A DNA stretch of 64,000 bases. Origin: Leucobacter coleopterorum. GTDB taxonomy: Bacteria > Actinomycetota > Actinomycetes > Actinomycetales > Microbacteriaceae. Position numbers and translations under genes: made by a program. The DNA lies in NCBI RefSeq assembly GCF_011382985.1, contig NZ_CP049933.1, positions 1 to 64,000 on the forward strand, written 5' to 3'. Under the pieces are notes generated by a model. It worked only from the letters and a program-made list of their open reading frames with translations, searched no databases and had not been told where the DNA came from. Shown piece after piece: positions 26,739 to 38,744 of the stretch (the first letter of the stretch is position 1; each line of letters starts with the position of its first letter).

Positions 26739-26747
26739 TGGGTGCGG

Positions 26748-27602
26748 CTAGTTGCCGGGGCGGAGCGTCACCGATCCTGCACTGGTTTCCACCGAGATCA
26801 GGTGCTTGGAGGTGGGGTTAGTGCGTAGTTTGTTGTTGACGCTGCCTGCCGAGACGTCTGTGTCGACCCGATAGGCCACGTCGGGGAGACTCAGGTCGAC
26901 CGATCCGGCACTCACTTCTACGTCAACCTCGCGCGGTGCGTCTCCTGAAAGCTCAGCCTTCGCAGAGCCAGCGGAGACATTGAAGCTCGCCTCGCGTACC
27001 CCGGAAACGGAGCCGCTAAAAGCACCAGCACTCATTTCTACGTCCAGTGATCGCGCCGCTCCCGAGAACACCACCTTGCCAGCGCTCATGTCGAGATCAA
27101 AGTCACCGAAACGACCGTCTGCGCTCAGCTTTCCGGCACCGAGCGAGGCATCTAGGTCAAGAGCTCTTTCTTCAAGCTCTTTTGGCAGAGTCAGCGTCAC
27201 CGTGTCTCCACCCCGGGCGCATCCAAGCATGCAAGCTGAGAAGAACCCGCGCGGGCTCTCGATTTTCAGGTCATTCCCCTCGGTATACAGCCTCCACTTA
27301 CTAGCTCGCGGACCCTTCGCCTCAAGTGTGGCTTCACCCACGTCACCGTAGGCGAGGGTGAAATTGGCAGCGTTGGCGTCAATGTCGATGCCGGTGATCC
27401 AGGTGTCGACCGTGGCGTTCGAGGTGTAAAGGGAGCCGTCGTCGCTCGCGCCCGTGCTGAGGGCGGCAATCGCTGCCGATGACCCGACCGTGAGCAGGGC
27501 AAACCCACCAACGACCGCCGTTGTGATCATGATGGGCCGCGAAGCGCGCGAAGGGGTCTCCGTGGGTGTGGGTGTGGGTGTGGGTGTGGGTGTGGTGCTC
27601 AT
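26748..27602 (-). CDS. DUF4097-like repetitive beta protein with membrane anchor
   Basis: A 284-residue protein. Residues 2-14 are an alternating Thr-Pro run encoded by five copies of GGTGTG (27565-27594, plus strand). One membrane helix follows (about 25-48). The outer part is a series of short strands with recurring D(V/L)(E/D)(M/V)SAG motifs, the DUF4097 beta-helix style. Its ATG overlaps the likely true stop of the response regulator. Such proteins often sit with two-component systems that sense envelope stress; here it is the last gene of the operon. Confidence 0.8.
   Translation of the reverse strand: MSTTPTPTPTPTPTETPSRASRPIMITTAVVGGFALLTVGSSAAIAALSTGASDDGSLYTSNATVDTWITGIDIDANAANFTLAYGDVGEATLEAKGPRASKWRLYTEGNDLKIESPRGFFSACMLGCARGGDTVTLTLPKELEERALDLDASLGAGKLSADGRFGDFDLDMSAGKVVFSGAARSLDVEMSAGAFSGSVSGVREASFNVSAGSAKAELSGDAPREVDVEVSAGSVDLSLPDVAYRVDTDVSAGSVNNKLRTNPTSKHLISVETSAGSVTLRPGN
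27565..27594. repeat. Five tandem GGTGTG hexamers at the start of the DUF4097 gene
   Basis: Five exact 6-bp units. Unit size keeps the frame, so copy-number change would only alter the Thr-Pro count. Confidence 0.9.
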
Positions 27603-28283
27603 CGTGTGGTTCCCGTCTGTGTCGTGCCGGGGGTTCCCCGGCATTTTCGATGTGTGCGATAGCTGCGAGCACACGGCGGTTGCCGGACTCGTCGGCTTCA
27701 AGACCAAGCTTCTGGAAGATCGCAGTGATGTGCTTCTCAACGCTCGCCTCTGAGAGGAACAGCAGCGCGGCAATCGCCTGGTTGGAGCGACCCTCGGCAA
27801 TAGCCGCAAGCACGGTTCGTTCACGCGGGGTGAGCGACTCCATCTGAGCGTCGCGGCCACGGCGTGTGAGCAACTGCGCCACCACTTCAGGATCAAGCAC
27901 GGTAGCTCCCCGGCAATGCGCTCAAGCGACTCGACAAACTCTGTGACGTCGGCGACACGATCCTTCAGCAGGTATCCGAACGCGCCACCCTTTGCGGCGA
28001 TCAGATCGCTTGCGTAGCGCTCCTCGACATACTGTGACAGCACCAGCAGCGGCAACTCTGGGTAACGCCCGCGCAGATCCAGAGCCATACGAATGCCCTC
28101 GTCGGTGAACGTGGGCGGCAATCGCACGTCAAGAATGCACAGGTCAGGTGACTCACTGATAACGGATTCGAGCACACGCTCAGTGTCGGGCAACGCCGCG
28201 ACCACCTCGTGCCCGCCGTGCTCAAGGAGGCGAACGAGTCCCTCACGCAGCAGCACGGAGTCCTCACAAATTAGGATGCGCAC
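27599..28283 (-). CDS. LuxR/NarL-family response regulator, frame broken
   Basis: Starts at GTG 28283 (VRILICEDSVLLREGL) with GGAGGTGAG upstream, overlapping the sensor kinase gene. The receiver domain (about residues 1-120) has phospho-acceptor Asp in LCILDVRLP and Lys in YLLKD. The C-terminal LuxR helix-turn-helix begins LTPRERTVLAAIAEGRSN. The frame breaks at the C-run 27908-27911 (one base missing; GGATVLDPEVVAQLL restored) and probably again within 27629-27639, since adding one base there gives a stop overlapping the next ATG. Most likely sequencing errors. Confidence 0.85.
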
Positions 28284-29554
28284 GGTACGCTCACCTCCAG
28301 CGATGTTGGCCCGCCCTGCGGGCTGTCGAGTCGGATAGTGCCTCCCGCGGCAAGCACACGGTTTGAGATGCCATCGAGTCCACCGCCAGGCAGGATCCGG
28401 GCGCCACCAGCGCCGTTGTCTTCGACGCGCGCCCAGAGTGTGTTGTCGTCGCGCAGACGGACCACAACTCTGCACTCGCTCGCACGCGAGTGTTTCGCGG
28501 CGTTTGTGAGTGACTCGGCGATGGCGAAGTAGACTGCCGTCTCGGCCTCGCGGCTACAGCGTCCCTGCAGTCGCACATCAAGCACGACGGGAATGTGTGA
28601 TCGGCCGGCGAGTGCCGAGAGCGCCGCGTCGAGGCCGCGGTCGTCGAGCACGGAAGCGTGGATGCCTCGAGCCAGCTGCCGCAGTTCGGTGATCGCCGCC
28701 TTGGTCGAGGTGTGTGCCTCCGAGATGAGCTCTTTTGCGCTCTCAGGATCGTTGTCAATCTTCTGCTGCGCGAGCCCCAGCGTCATGCCGACTGACACGA
28801 GTCTGGGCTGGACCCCGTCGTGCAGATCCCGCTCAATGCGGGTGCGCTCGAGGTCAGCGGCCCGCACGGCACCCTCTCTTTGCCTTGCTGATGTTTGTGC
28901 CTGCTGTGTGAGTCGGGCCGCTCGGGATCCGGCACGCACGATAGCCACCGTGACAACACGATGGAGCAGAGCGATACCGACGACCGCGGCCAGGCAAAGC
29001 GTGGCAATGATGATCGACGCGATAGGCGAGAAGAGGGAATCTGATTTGCTGAGGAGGCCCTGCTTGAAAGGCATACCAGCGACGTTCAACCCGGCCGCCG
29101 AGAAGAACAGCTCCACAGCTACCTGGAAGAAACCAAGCACCACAGTGCCCATGAATGTGGCGAAAAAGAAGCTGCCGACCCCGCGCCACATTGGGCCATC
29201 AACCGACTGCCTGGCAAGCCAACGCAGATACCCACCAAATCCCTGCTGTGTTTGCGGGCGGAGCCGCAGGTCAGGGAGATCAAGGCGGTAGAGCCCAGAG
29301 ACTCGAGCGAACTCGTACCAGGCGGTGCCGTACAGCGCGTAGACCATCGCCGCCAGAAGGATCAGACCGACACCAAGCACAACCACCATGCCCAGTCCCA
29401 CTGAAAACAGCGTGATAAGAATGGTAAAGACGATCCAGCCGACAAGGCCAAGTGCACCGAGGTGCAGGATCGTGAGTGCAATGCGGAGTGGTGGTCGCGG
29501 GGGCGCTGCGAGCTGCCCGGACTCTGCTGCGGGTTGAGCCACTGAGTTCGTCAT
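28271..29554 (-). CDS. Two-component sensor histidine kinase (HisKA_3)
   Basis: A 427-residue kinase with an N-terminal membrane sensor region (about residues 20-210, four or more helices), a dimerisation domain with phospho-acceptor His in RDLHDGVQPRL, and an HATPase_c domain with N box (LTNAAKHS), G1 DNGAGG and G2 GGLDGISNR. Cognate regulator follows with a 13-bp overlap. TAACGT lies 6 nt before the ATG. Likely signal: envelope condition (inferred from the DUF4097 partner). Confidence 0.92.
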   Translation of the reverse strand: MTNSVAQPAAESGQLAAPPRPPLRIALTILHLGALGLVGWIVFTILITLFSVGLGMVVVLGVGLILLAAMVYALYGTAWYEFARVSGLYRLDLPDLRLRPQTQQGFGGYLRWLARQSVDGPMWRGVGSFFFATFMGTVVLGFFQVAVELFFSAAGLNVAGMPFKQGLLSKSDSLFSPIASIIIATLCLAAVVGIALLHRVVTVAIVRAGSRAARLTQQAQTSARQREGAVRAADLERTRIERDLHDGVQPRLVSVGMTLGLAQQKIDNDPESAKELISEAHTSTKAAITELRQLARGIHASVLDDRGLDAALSALAGRSHIPVVLDVRLQGRCSREAETAVYFAIAESLTNAAKHSRASECRVVVRLRDDNTLWARVEDNGAGGARILPGGGLDGISNRVLAAGGTIRLDSPQGGPTSLEVSVPCAS

Positions 29555-29560
29555 ACTTCT

Positions 29561-29566
29561 ACGTTA
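29561..29566 (-). promoter_or_regulatory. Putative -10 element of leaderless histidine kinase gene
   Basis: TAACGT on the minus strand, 6 nt before the ATG at 29554. Confidence 0.35.
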
Positions 29567-29622
29567 GGCCGCTGCTGCCCGGCCCGGCACCCTGAAACCC
29601 GTAGAGCGCTTTCGGGTTTTCC

Positions 29623-31371
29623 CTACTCTGACGAGGACGAGCCGAGATCTTGCTGCTGCAGCGTGGCCAACTCAGCAACGAGGCGGTTGGTGTCTCTTGC
29701 CTCCCAATGGGCGGGGGGCAGGATCGCTGCCCACGCTCGGGCCGGTGCCTGTCCGAACTCGTGCCCCTGGCCCGCTGGGATTCCTGACGCGAGCTGATCC
29801 ACCGCGAGCTGCAGCGTTGTAATCACCGGGATCCACACCATCTGATTCAGCACCCCGGGCCCACGCTCTGCATCTTCAGCCAGCCACTCGGGGCGCTGAA
29901 ACATGATGCCAAAATCGAGCCAGGTCACCGGATCGTTGGCATGCTGCAGATAGCCGACGCGCGGGGCCCGCCAGGTTCCCGCGCCGCTCCAGTCCTCCCC
30001 GTTACTTGAGAACCGCACGGTTACACCGTCACCCACCACCGGAAGATATACGGGCGACCCCGCTTCGCGATCCCGGGTGAACTGCTGCCACAGAACGTTG
30101 TTGGCCGTGGGCCCAACCCAAAGTGCTCCGTCGGTGCGGGCGGCAAGATCCTGTGCGCCTGAAAACGCACCTTCACTGCCGAAAGATCCGAGGCTCTCAC
30201 CACTCACCACCAGTTTCGGGCGTTCGGTCTCGGGCAGTTTGCTCCACGCAGCGTAGACCGCATCGAACAGGATCCGCCCAGCCTCACGCGCACGATACTC
30301 GTCGACGAGATACGACATCCAACTGGGCAGGTACGAGTACTGGATGCTCACCGTTGCCGTGTCGCCTGCCCACAGGTACTCAAGCCCACGCGCCTGATTC
30401 TCGTTCACCCAGCCGCGACCCGTGCCGGTCGCGACGTTCAGCACCGCGCGTTCAAAGCCTCCGGTGCGCTTGAGTTCTGCGACCGCGCGCTGCGCCTGTG
30501 CTTCGAGATCGTCGTCGGCGTTTGGCCCAGAGCCGATATACACCCGGACGGGCTGGCTGGCGTTGCTTCCCGTGCCTTCTAAAGCCTCGCCGCTACCCTC
30601 CGCAGCAAACTGAGCGATCGCTTTTTGCGTCGGTGTGTTTGCAATAAAGATTCGGCCCTGCCGCCCAAGACTCTCCCAGGTCTCAGACGATCCCGGTCCT
30701 CCCGATACCTCCGCGAGAGTGGGCGATGGCAGGTCAGTGCTAAATTCGTCGTTCACCGCAAGATACGTTCGATCGAGTGCGGCGGCAACCCGGCCGACTA
30801 CGAGTTCGCGCCCCACCCACAGGCCGCCAGCCATCAACGCCAGTGCCGTCACGAGTGCGGCGATCCTCACTGGAATCGCACGCTCGATTTTGCCTCGTAG
30901 CCAGCGACCCAGCCACCGAATCGAGCGGGCAATCACAAGCGTCACTGCGTAGAGCGCGCAAGCAACGAGCAGTGCTACAACGCCGAATGTGAAGGCGTTG
31001 TCGGTGCTGGCCTCCAGGCCGACCTGGGATCGCAGTGCCTGCTGCCAACCGTGCGTAAGCACCAACATCACCACGGTGCCTGCGCCGGCCGCAACGAGCA
31101 GGGCAAACCAGGCGTAACGACGCGCTGCACCTGAGAGGTGGGCACCGAAGCCACGCAGCACCCATCCGCTGAGCGCTCCCACCGCGTACCCCAGAAGAGC
31201 CGCAACCGCACACAATGCACCTTGAAGCAGAGCGGCTCGCGGGAGCAGCGACGGCGTGAGCGCAAGCCAGGCGCACACGACCGCACCGAGGGTCGGTAGG
31301 AACGGTGCCCGATCCGGGCGAAGGATCGCCGGATGCGGTCGCTGCGTGTTAGGTCGCTTCGTGAAGTGCAT
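29623..31371 (-). CDS. Membrane-bound alpha/beta hydrolase (Abhydrolase_9 family)
   Basis: A 582-residue protein. The N-terminal half has about five membrane helices (residues 25-195, Abhydrolase_9_N), then a soluble domain with the nucleophile elbow VVSGESLGSFG (GxSxG) near residue 400 and a FERAVLNVATGTGRGWVNE segment typical of the family. Common in actinobacteria, substrate unknown, possibly a lipid or cell-wall ester. AGGAAC precedes the ATG. Confidence 0.9.
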   Translation of the reverse strand: MHFTKRPNTQRPHPAILRPDRAPFLPTLGAVVCAWLALTPSLLPRAALLQGALCAVAALLGYAVGALSGWVLRGFGAHLSGAARRYAWFALLVAAGAGTVVMLVLTHGWQQALRSQVGLEASTDNAFTFGVVALLVACALYAVTLVIARSIRWLGRWLRGKIERAIPVRIAALVTALALMAGGLWVGRELVVGRVAAALDRTYLAVNDEFSTDLPSPTLAEVSGGPGSSETWESLGRQGRIFIANTPTQKAIAQFAAEGSGEALEGTGSNASQPVRVYIGSGPNADDDLEAQAQRAVAELKRTGGFERAVLNVATGTGRGWVNENQARGLEYLWAGDTATVSIQYSYLPSWMSYLVDEYRAREAGRILFDAVYAAWSKLPETERPKLVVSGESLGSFGSEGAFSGAQDLAARTDGALWVGPTANNVLWQQFTRDREAGSPVYLPVVGDGVTVRFSSNGEDWSGAGTWRAPRVGYLQHANDPVTWLDFGIMFQRPEWLAEDAERGPGVLNQMVWIPVITTLQLAVDQLASGIPAGQGHEFGQAPARAWAAILPPAHWEARDTNRLVAELATLQQQDLGSSSSE

Positions 31372-31487
31372 GGGGGTTCCTAGTACAGGAGTGAGCGGGC
31401 TCGAGTGGATGGCGTTGCTTGAATGTTACCGCTGTGCACAGACATCAAGGGCGAAGCCATGGGCCTCGCCCGACAGAAATAAACAAG

Positions 31488-31522
31488 ACCCCCTCTCCTT
31501 GATTTCTCAACTGAGAGGGGGT
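31488..31522 (-). terminator. Terminator downstream of tRNA-Ala
   Basis: ACCCCCTCTC and GAGAGGGGGT form a perfect 10-bp stem, followed on the minus strand by CTTGTTTATTT. Confidence 0.9.
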
Positions 31523-31533
31523 CTCGCTAACTG

Positions 31534-31606
31534 TGGATCCTGGGAGAATCGAACTCCCGACATCCTGCTTGCAAAGCAGGCACTCTACCAACTGAGTTAA
31601 GGACCC
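31534..31606 (-). tRNA. tRNA-Ala (anticodon TGC)
   Basis: A 73-nt tRNA: acceptor GGGTCCT/AGGATCC, anticodon loop TTTGCAA (TGC), T arm GGGAGTTCGATTCTCCC. CCA is not encoded as such. Confidence 0.95.
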
Positions 31607-31687
31607 TTGTCAATCTTCGAAACCGCTAGCGGCTCCGACTGAACAACTATATCTGCGTCACGACTCAGTGGCAAATCGAACGCAGCA

Positions 31688-32357
31688 TCACCCTCCAGAC
31701 CAGTCACCCGCATCGTGATGTTGATGCGCCCACGCTCCAGCCCGCAACCGGCAGGTGCAGTCCCGGGGTAGACCTTCTGCACCCCGTGGTAAGCGAGCCG
31801 CGAGGCTCCCCGAACACGAACAGATCGCCGGAGGCGAGGTCGAGATCCTGATATGGCCGATTGCGCGTTTCCGTGTTGCCAAAGCGGAACTTGCAGGTGT
31901 CCCCTATCGACAGCGAGACGACCGGCGCCCGCGAGCGCTCATCCTTGTCCTGGTGCATCCCCATGCGCGCCACTTCGTCGTAGAAGTTCACCAGCGCCGT
32001 ATCAGGCGTGTACTTATCGCCGGCACGCGAATCCCCCGTTGCCGCAACGAGCGCCCTTCGCCCGACTGAGACCATCCAGTCAGGAAACTCGAGCACCCTG
32101 TTGCCGTTCACGTCCACGGCCTCCCGCGTGTACTCGTAGGGCCGCCAGTGCCACCCGAGACACACAGTCTTCACGCTCATCTCGTGGCCGCGCACCTTGG
32201 CAGCGCGAAGAGGCACTGGCCCGTTCGTCCACTCGCGAAAGCGATCCACAATCCACCGCTGCTGTTCAAGCGTCAGCCAACCAGGCACGTGATACGCACC
32301 GTTCGGCAGGTCAACCACGGGCCTGTCGAACAGTTCGTCACCAAAGAGTGCGGCCAT
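31688..32357 (-). CDS. alkB: AlkB-like 2-oxoglutarate-dependent DNA dealkylase, frame broken
   Basis: About 222 residues after correction. Iron ligands HxD are in MGMHQDKDE and the distal His in YHGVQKV, with the 2-oxoglutarate-binding Arg in RINITMRVTG. It oxidatively removes methyl groups from alkylated DNA bases. The frame breaks at the C-run 31808-31811 (one base missing in VFGGASRLAYHG). A further missing base at 31691-31693 would create a natural stop at 31688; without it the frame runs into tRNA-Ala (to 31597). ATG 32357 overlaps the ogt tail as read here. Probably sequencing errors. Confidence 0.85.
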
Positions 32358-32368
32358 GATCCTGACCC

Positions 32369-32880
32369 CTAAAACAATCGCGAGGCCGCGGCTTCGGGCG
32401 GCTCTTCAACCTCGAGCAGCCGCTGCTTACGCTCGAGTCCCCGGCAAACCCCGTCAGCGACCCGTTTGAGCCCACAACACGGTGGCACGGCACAATGATG
32501 CTCACCGGATTGTGCCCGACCGCCTGGCCGACCCGCTGCGCGAGGTGTCTGTTGCCGAGCTCGGTGGCTATCTGGCCGTAAGTGACCGTTTTTCCATACG
32601 GGATCGCGCGCAGCCTCTCCCAGACCTGCTCAGAGAGCTCGTCACCGCTTGTTTGCACCGGAACGTCAAACTGTGTGCGATCCCCCGCAAAATACTCGCT
32701 GAGCTCGCGCTCGGCCTGTTTGAAGATTGGGTCGACGGTAGCACCAACAAACGGACCGTAAGAATCAGCCGGAGGCAAGTACCAGTGCCCGGGAAAGTAC
32801 AGTCCGACGAGATAGTCGCCATCAGCGACCAGCGTCAACTCACCGATCTCGGTCGCGATACGTGTGTGCCGTCTCGTCAT
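32369..32880 (-). CDS. ogt: Methylated-DNA--[protein]-cysteine methyltransferase, frame broken near end
   Basis: A protein of about 170 residues with the active-site PCHRVVGSNG (Cys acceptor) and the helix-turn-helix GKTVTYGQIA. It repairs O6-methylguanine by suicide transfer to Cys. The frame breaks in the C-run 32439-32442; one added base gives the usual GFAGGLERKQRLLEVE end and a TAG stop at 32369, 12 nt before alkB. The alkB-ogt pair forms a small alkylation-repair unit between two tRNA genes. Confidence 0.88.
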
Positions 32881-32907
32881 TGTGATTCACACTCTCGTGC
32901 ATTTTGG

Positions 32908-32981
32908 TGGGGCTACCAGGACTTGAACCTGGGACCTCTTCATTATCAGTGAAGCGCTCTAACCACCTGAGCTATAGCCCC
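32908..32981 (-). tRNA. tRNA-Ile (anticodon GAT)
   Basis: A 74-nt tRNA: acceptor GGGGCTA/TAGCCCC, anticodon loop CTGATAA (GAT), T arm CCAGGTTCAAGTCCTGG. Confidence 0.95.
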
Positions 32982-33056
32982 TTGACCAAGCAACGACTCT
33001 ACCGGAAACGGGCTGAAAACTAAAATCCTCAACCCGCACCCGGCGAGCCGCGTTGC

Positions 33057-33464
33057 TTAGTTGCTCGTGAAGCCGAGCTGGAACCCGCCGAGCACACGCA
33101 CCAGCAGGTTGTAAACGAGGGCACCGACCGCACCAAGTGCGGTACCAACAATGGTGTTCAGGATCGCAACAACCACTGAGAAACCAAGCACCTGCTGGAA
33201 GCCGATCAGCTTCATCAGGCTGTTTTCTTCGCCCACAATATCCATGAAGACCGCGTCGACCGAATTGAACACCCCCGTCTGCATCAGCACGGTGTAGATC
33301 AGGATCGTTGCAACAATGCTCACAATCGCCATACAGATCGATACGAGGAACGAAAACTTGACCGCAGACCAGAAGTCAACGTAAACCAGCTTGAGCCGTA
33401 CCTGCTTCGAGGGTGCTTTCTTGCGGGTCTTCTTTGCCAGCTTGTCGGCGACAGTGTTACTCAT
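33057..33464 (-). CDS. DUF3566 transmembrane protein
   Basis: A 135-residue protein with a basic N-terminus and two membrane helices (about residues 38-60 and 95-120). DUF3566 proteins follow gyrA in most actinobacteria. Function unknown. ATG 33464 overlaps the restored gyrA stop (TAA at 33457), so it is probably translated from the gyrBA message. Confidence 0.88.
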   Translation of the reverse strand: MSNTVADKLAKKTRKKAPSKQVRLKLVYVDFWSAVKFSFLVSICMAIVSIVATILIYTVLMQTGVFNSVDAVFMDIVGEENSLMKLIGFQQVLGFSVVVAILNTIVGTALGAVGALVYNLLVRVLGGFQLGFTSN

Positions 33465-35998
33465 TCACGACTTCCTTGTTTTCAGCAGGTTCGGCATCCT
33501 GGGTCTCGGACTCTTCATCATCGAGCCCACGCTCCGAATTTCGCGCGATGCCAATAATACGGTCACCTTCTGGGAATCTTGCAAATACGACCCCATCGTA
33601 TTCCTGCCCTTTGCGGGAACCTCAGCCACGTCGGACCGAACTACCTTCCCGCTCGCAAGCACGGCAAGCACCTCGTCAGTCTCATCGACGATAATTCCGC
33701 CAATCAGATCACCACGCGCCTCGTCAAGCTTCGCGACCTTAATTCCGTAGCCGCCACGCTGCTGCACGCGGTACTCCTCCACCGCGGTTCGTTTGGCATA
33801 GCCACCCTCTGTGACGACAAATACAAAGCCGCTTCCCTCGCTCAAACGAGAGGCGGAGAGCAGGGTGTCACCCTCACGGAAGTTCATGCCACGCACACCG
33901 CTAGTCGAACGTCCCATCGGGCGAAGCGCCTGGTCAGAAGCTGTAAATCGCACCGACATGCCCTGCTTTGAAATGAGCAGCACATCGTCGTCGGACTCCG
34001 CGAGCAAGGCCGAAACCAGCTCGTCTTCGTCACGCAGCTTGATGGCGATAATGCCACCAGTACGGTTGGTGTCGTAGTCAGTGAGAGCTGTCTTTTTAAC
34101 GAGACCGTTGCGGGTCGCAAGCACAAGGTAGCCCGCGTCTCCGAAGTCACGCACATCGAGGATCTGCGTGACAACCTCATCGGGAGCGAGTGCCAACAAG
34201 TTCGCGAGGTGCTGCCCCTTCGAGTCGCGACCACCCTCGGGAATCTCATATGTCTTTGCGCGATATACACGCCCGGTGTTGGTAAAGAACAGCAGCCAGT
34301 GGTGAGTTGTCGTCACAAAGAAATGCTCGACGATGTCGTCTGCGCGCAGCTGAGCGCCCTTGACACCCTTACCACCCGGTGCTGCGACCGGTAATTGTCG
34401 ATCCTGGTCCGCTTGACGTAACCGCCGCGCGTCACCGTAACGACCATCTCCTCTTCAGGAATCAGATCTTCCATTGACATATCGCCGTCATACCCGTGCA
34501 GGATGGTGGTGCGGCGATCATCGCCGAACTTTGCGACAATCTCATCGAGTTCTTCAACGATGATGCTGCGCTGCTCGGTCGGTGAAGCGAGAATACCTTC
34601 GTACTCCTTGATCTGCGCTTCAAGTTTTGCAGCGAGATCCAGAATTTTCTGTCGTTCCAGAGCCGCGAGACGACGCAGCTGCATGCCGAGGATCGCATCA
34701 GCCTGGATCTGATCGACGTCCAGCAAGTTCATGAGGCCACTGCGGGCCTCCTCAACCGTCGGAGAACGACGGATGAGGGCTATGACCTCGTCAAGGGCGT
34801 CCAGCGCCTTCAGATAGCCGCGCTGGATGTGGGCCTCAGCCTCGGCCTTCTTCAGACGGTACTCGGTACGACGGACAATCACCTCGACCTGATGCTTCAC
34901 CCAATAAGTGATGAAACCATCGATCGCAAGCGTGCGAGGAACACCGTCCACAATGGCGAGCATGTTGGCGCCGAAGTTGTCCTGCAGCTGCGTGTGCTTG
35001 TACAGGTTGTTCAGAACCACCTTGGCAATCGCATCACGCTTGAGCACAACAACCAAGCGCTGACCCGTGCGGCCACTCGTCTCATCGCGAATATCCGCGA
35101 TGCCCTGAACCTTGCCGTCTTTTACAAGCTCCGCGATCTTCATCGCAAGGTTATCGGGGTTTACCTGGTACGGCAGCTCTGTAACTACAAGACAGGTACG
35201 GTTCTGGATCTCTTCGATATTGACGACCGCACGCATCGTGACGGAACCACGGCCCGTGGTGTACGCGTCGCGAATACCCTTGGTACCGAGGATCTGCGCG
35301 CCTGTCGGAAAGTCTGGTCCTGAAATGCGCTGGAGCAGCGCCTCAAGCAACTCCTCGCGGCTGGCATCTGGATTTTCCAGGTGCCACTTGGCACCCGCGG
35401 CCACCTCACGCAGGTTGTGCGGCGGAATGTTAGTGGCCATACCAACCGCGATACCGACTGAACCGTTAACCAGCAGGTTTGGGAATCGTGCCGTAACAAC
35501 AGTTGGCTCTTTCGTGCGGCCATCGTAGTTATCTTGGAAGTCGACGGTGTCTTCGTCAATGTCACGCACCATCTCCATGGCGAGCGGAGACATTTTTGTC
35601 TCGGTGTACCTGTGGGCTGCCGCTCCGTCATTTCCGGGGGAACCGAAATTACCTTGGCCAAGAGCCAACGGGTAGCGCAGCGACCAGGGCTGCACAAGGC
35701 GCACAAGCGAGTCGTACACAGCTGTGTCACCGTGGGGGTGGAACTGACCCATGACATCACCGATAACACGGGTGCACTTCGAGAAGGCCTTATCGGGGCG
35801 GTATCCACCGTCGTACATCGTGTAAATCACACGACGGTGAACGGGCTTTAATCCGTCTCGCACATCGGGCAGCGCTCGCCCAACGATCACACTCATGGCG
35901 TAATCGAGGTAGGAACGCTGCATTTCGACCTGCAGGTCTCGCTGGTCGATCCTGCCGTGATTTGCTTCTGAGGACGGTTCTTCTTGGTCGGAAGTCAT
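33457..35998 (-). CDS. gyrA: DNA gyrase subunit A, frame broken twice
   Basis: About 847 residues after correction. ATG 35998 ([10 protein letters not shown]) is the likely start. The catalytic Tyr is in HRYTETK; the quinolone-resistance region reads [14 protein letters not shown]. Beta-propeller repeats follow, with a GyrA-box-like segment ([12 protein letters not shown]) once the frame is fixed. Breaks: C-run 34374-34376 and C-run 33591-33594, each short of one base; corrected, the protein ends ...NKEVVNE with TAA at 33457. GyrA breaks and rejoins DNA. An essential gene broken twice argues for base-calling errors. Confidence 0.95.
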
Positions 35999-36014
35999 TT
36001 CGGGTGTCTGATTC

Positions 36015-38036
<2,022 letters not shown>

Positions 38037-38253
38037 TCAGAGCGCATTTTCACCCCGGATACTTCCGCAGTCCAGCCTATCAACAATCCCGCCCTAGAGG
38101 CTGTATTCTGACCCATCTAGACCACTATTTCGAGTGGGATCGTCCCCCAATCGCTTAAGTCGCCTGGATTAAGAGGCTTGTACCTTCTATGGCACGACAT
38201 TTTGGTCCTCGCCAAGTGAACCTAATCGTGTCGTCGGCGTCGCGAATTGCGAG

Positions 38254-38744
38254 TTATCCGTAGGTGTCGCGGGGGCCGCGTCCCTGAACCGTTCGAGGCC
38301 CGTGTCGCCAACTGGGTGCCCCGGGCGCAATAAACCTCAGATCACGAATCTCCGCATCGGGATATTCATTGAGTAATCGCGTTAACATTTCACCGCGAAG
38401 GCGACGCAACTCAGTCGCCCACGTTGTCGAATCGCACTGCACCTGGAGGACGCCGTTGCTAATCCCAATAACAGTCGTGTGTTCCGCGGTTGACTCCCCA
38501 GCAAATTCCGCCCACTCCTCAACTACACGAGCCTGATCGAGTTCAGCGCTCCACCCCATATCCGTCGCCATGGTGTTAAGCACATCGCCCAGGGACTTGG
38601 GATCTCTACCGAAACCGAAGGGTGTCCCTCCCCCTGTGCGTCGGTGGATTTCACTTTACGGCGACGTGCTGGTTTCCCGCGCCAAATAGACTTCGCATGC
38701 AGGTAAGCGGTGGCTAAAAAATCAGAGCTATTCGAGGGAGTCAT
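38254..38744 (-). CDS. DUF721 (DciA-like) protein, frame broken
   Basis: About 163 residues after correction. The start ATG 38744 overlaps the recF stop (ATGA) and the protein begins MTPSNSSDFLATAYLHAK. The DUF721 core (VVEEWAEFAGESTAEHT, LQVQCDSTTWATELRRL, I(R)DLRFI) is clear; DciA-type proteins help load replicative helicase. The frame breaks at the G-run 38620-38622 (one base missing in GHPFGFGRDPKSLGDVLN). A 244-bp gap to gyrB holds no recognisable gene. Confidence 0.85.

Noticed and set aside
27379..27900. His-Thr repeat protein (THTHTHTH) as a metal-binding gene
   Set aside because: It is the response-regulator C-terminus read past its true stop into the hexamer repeat.
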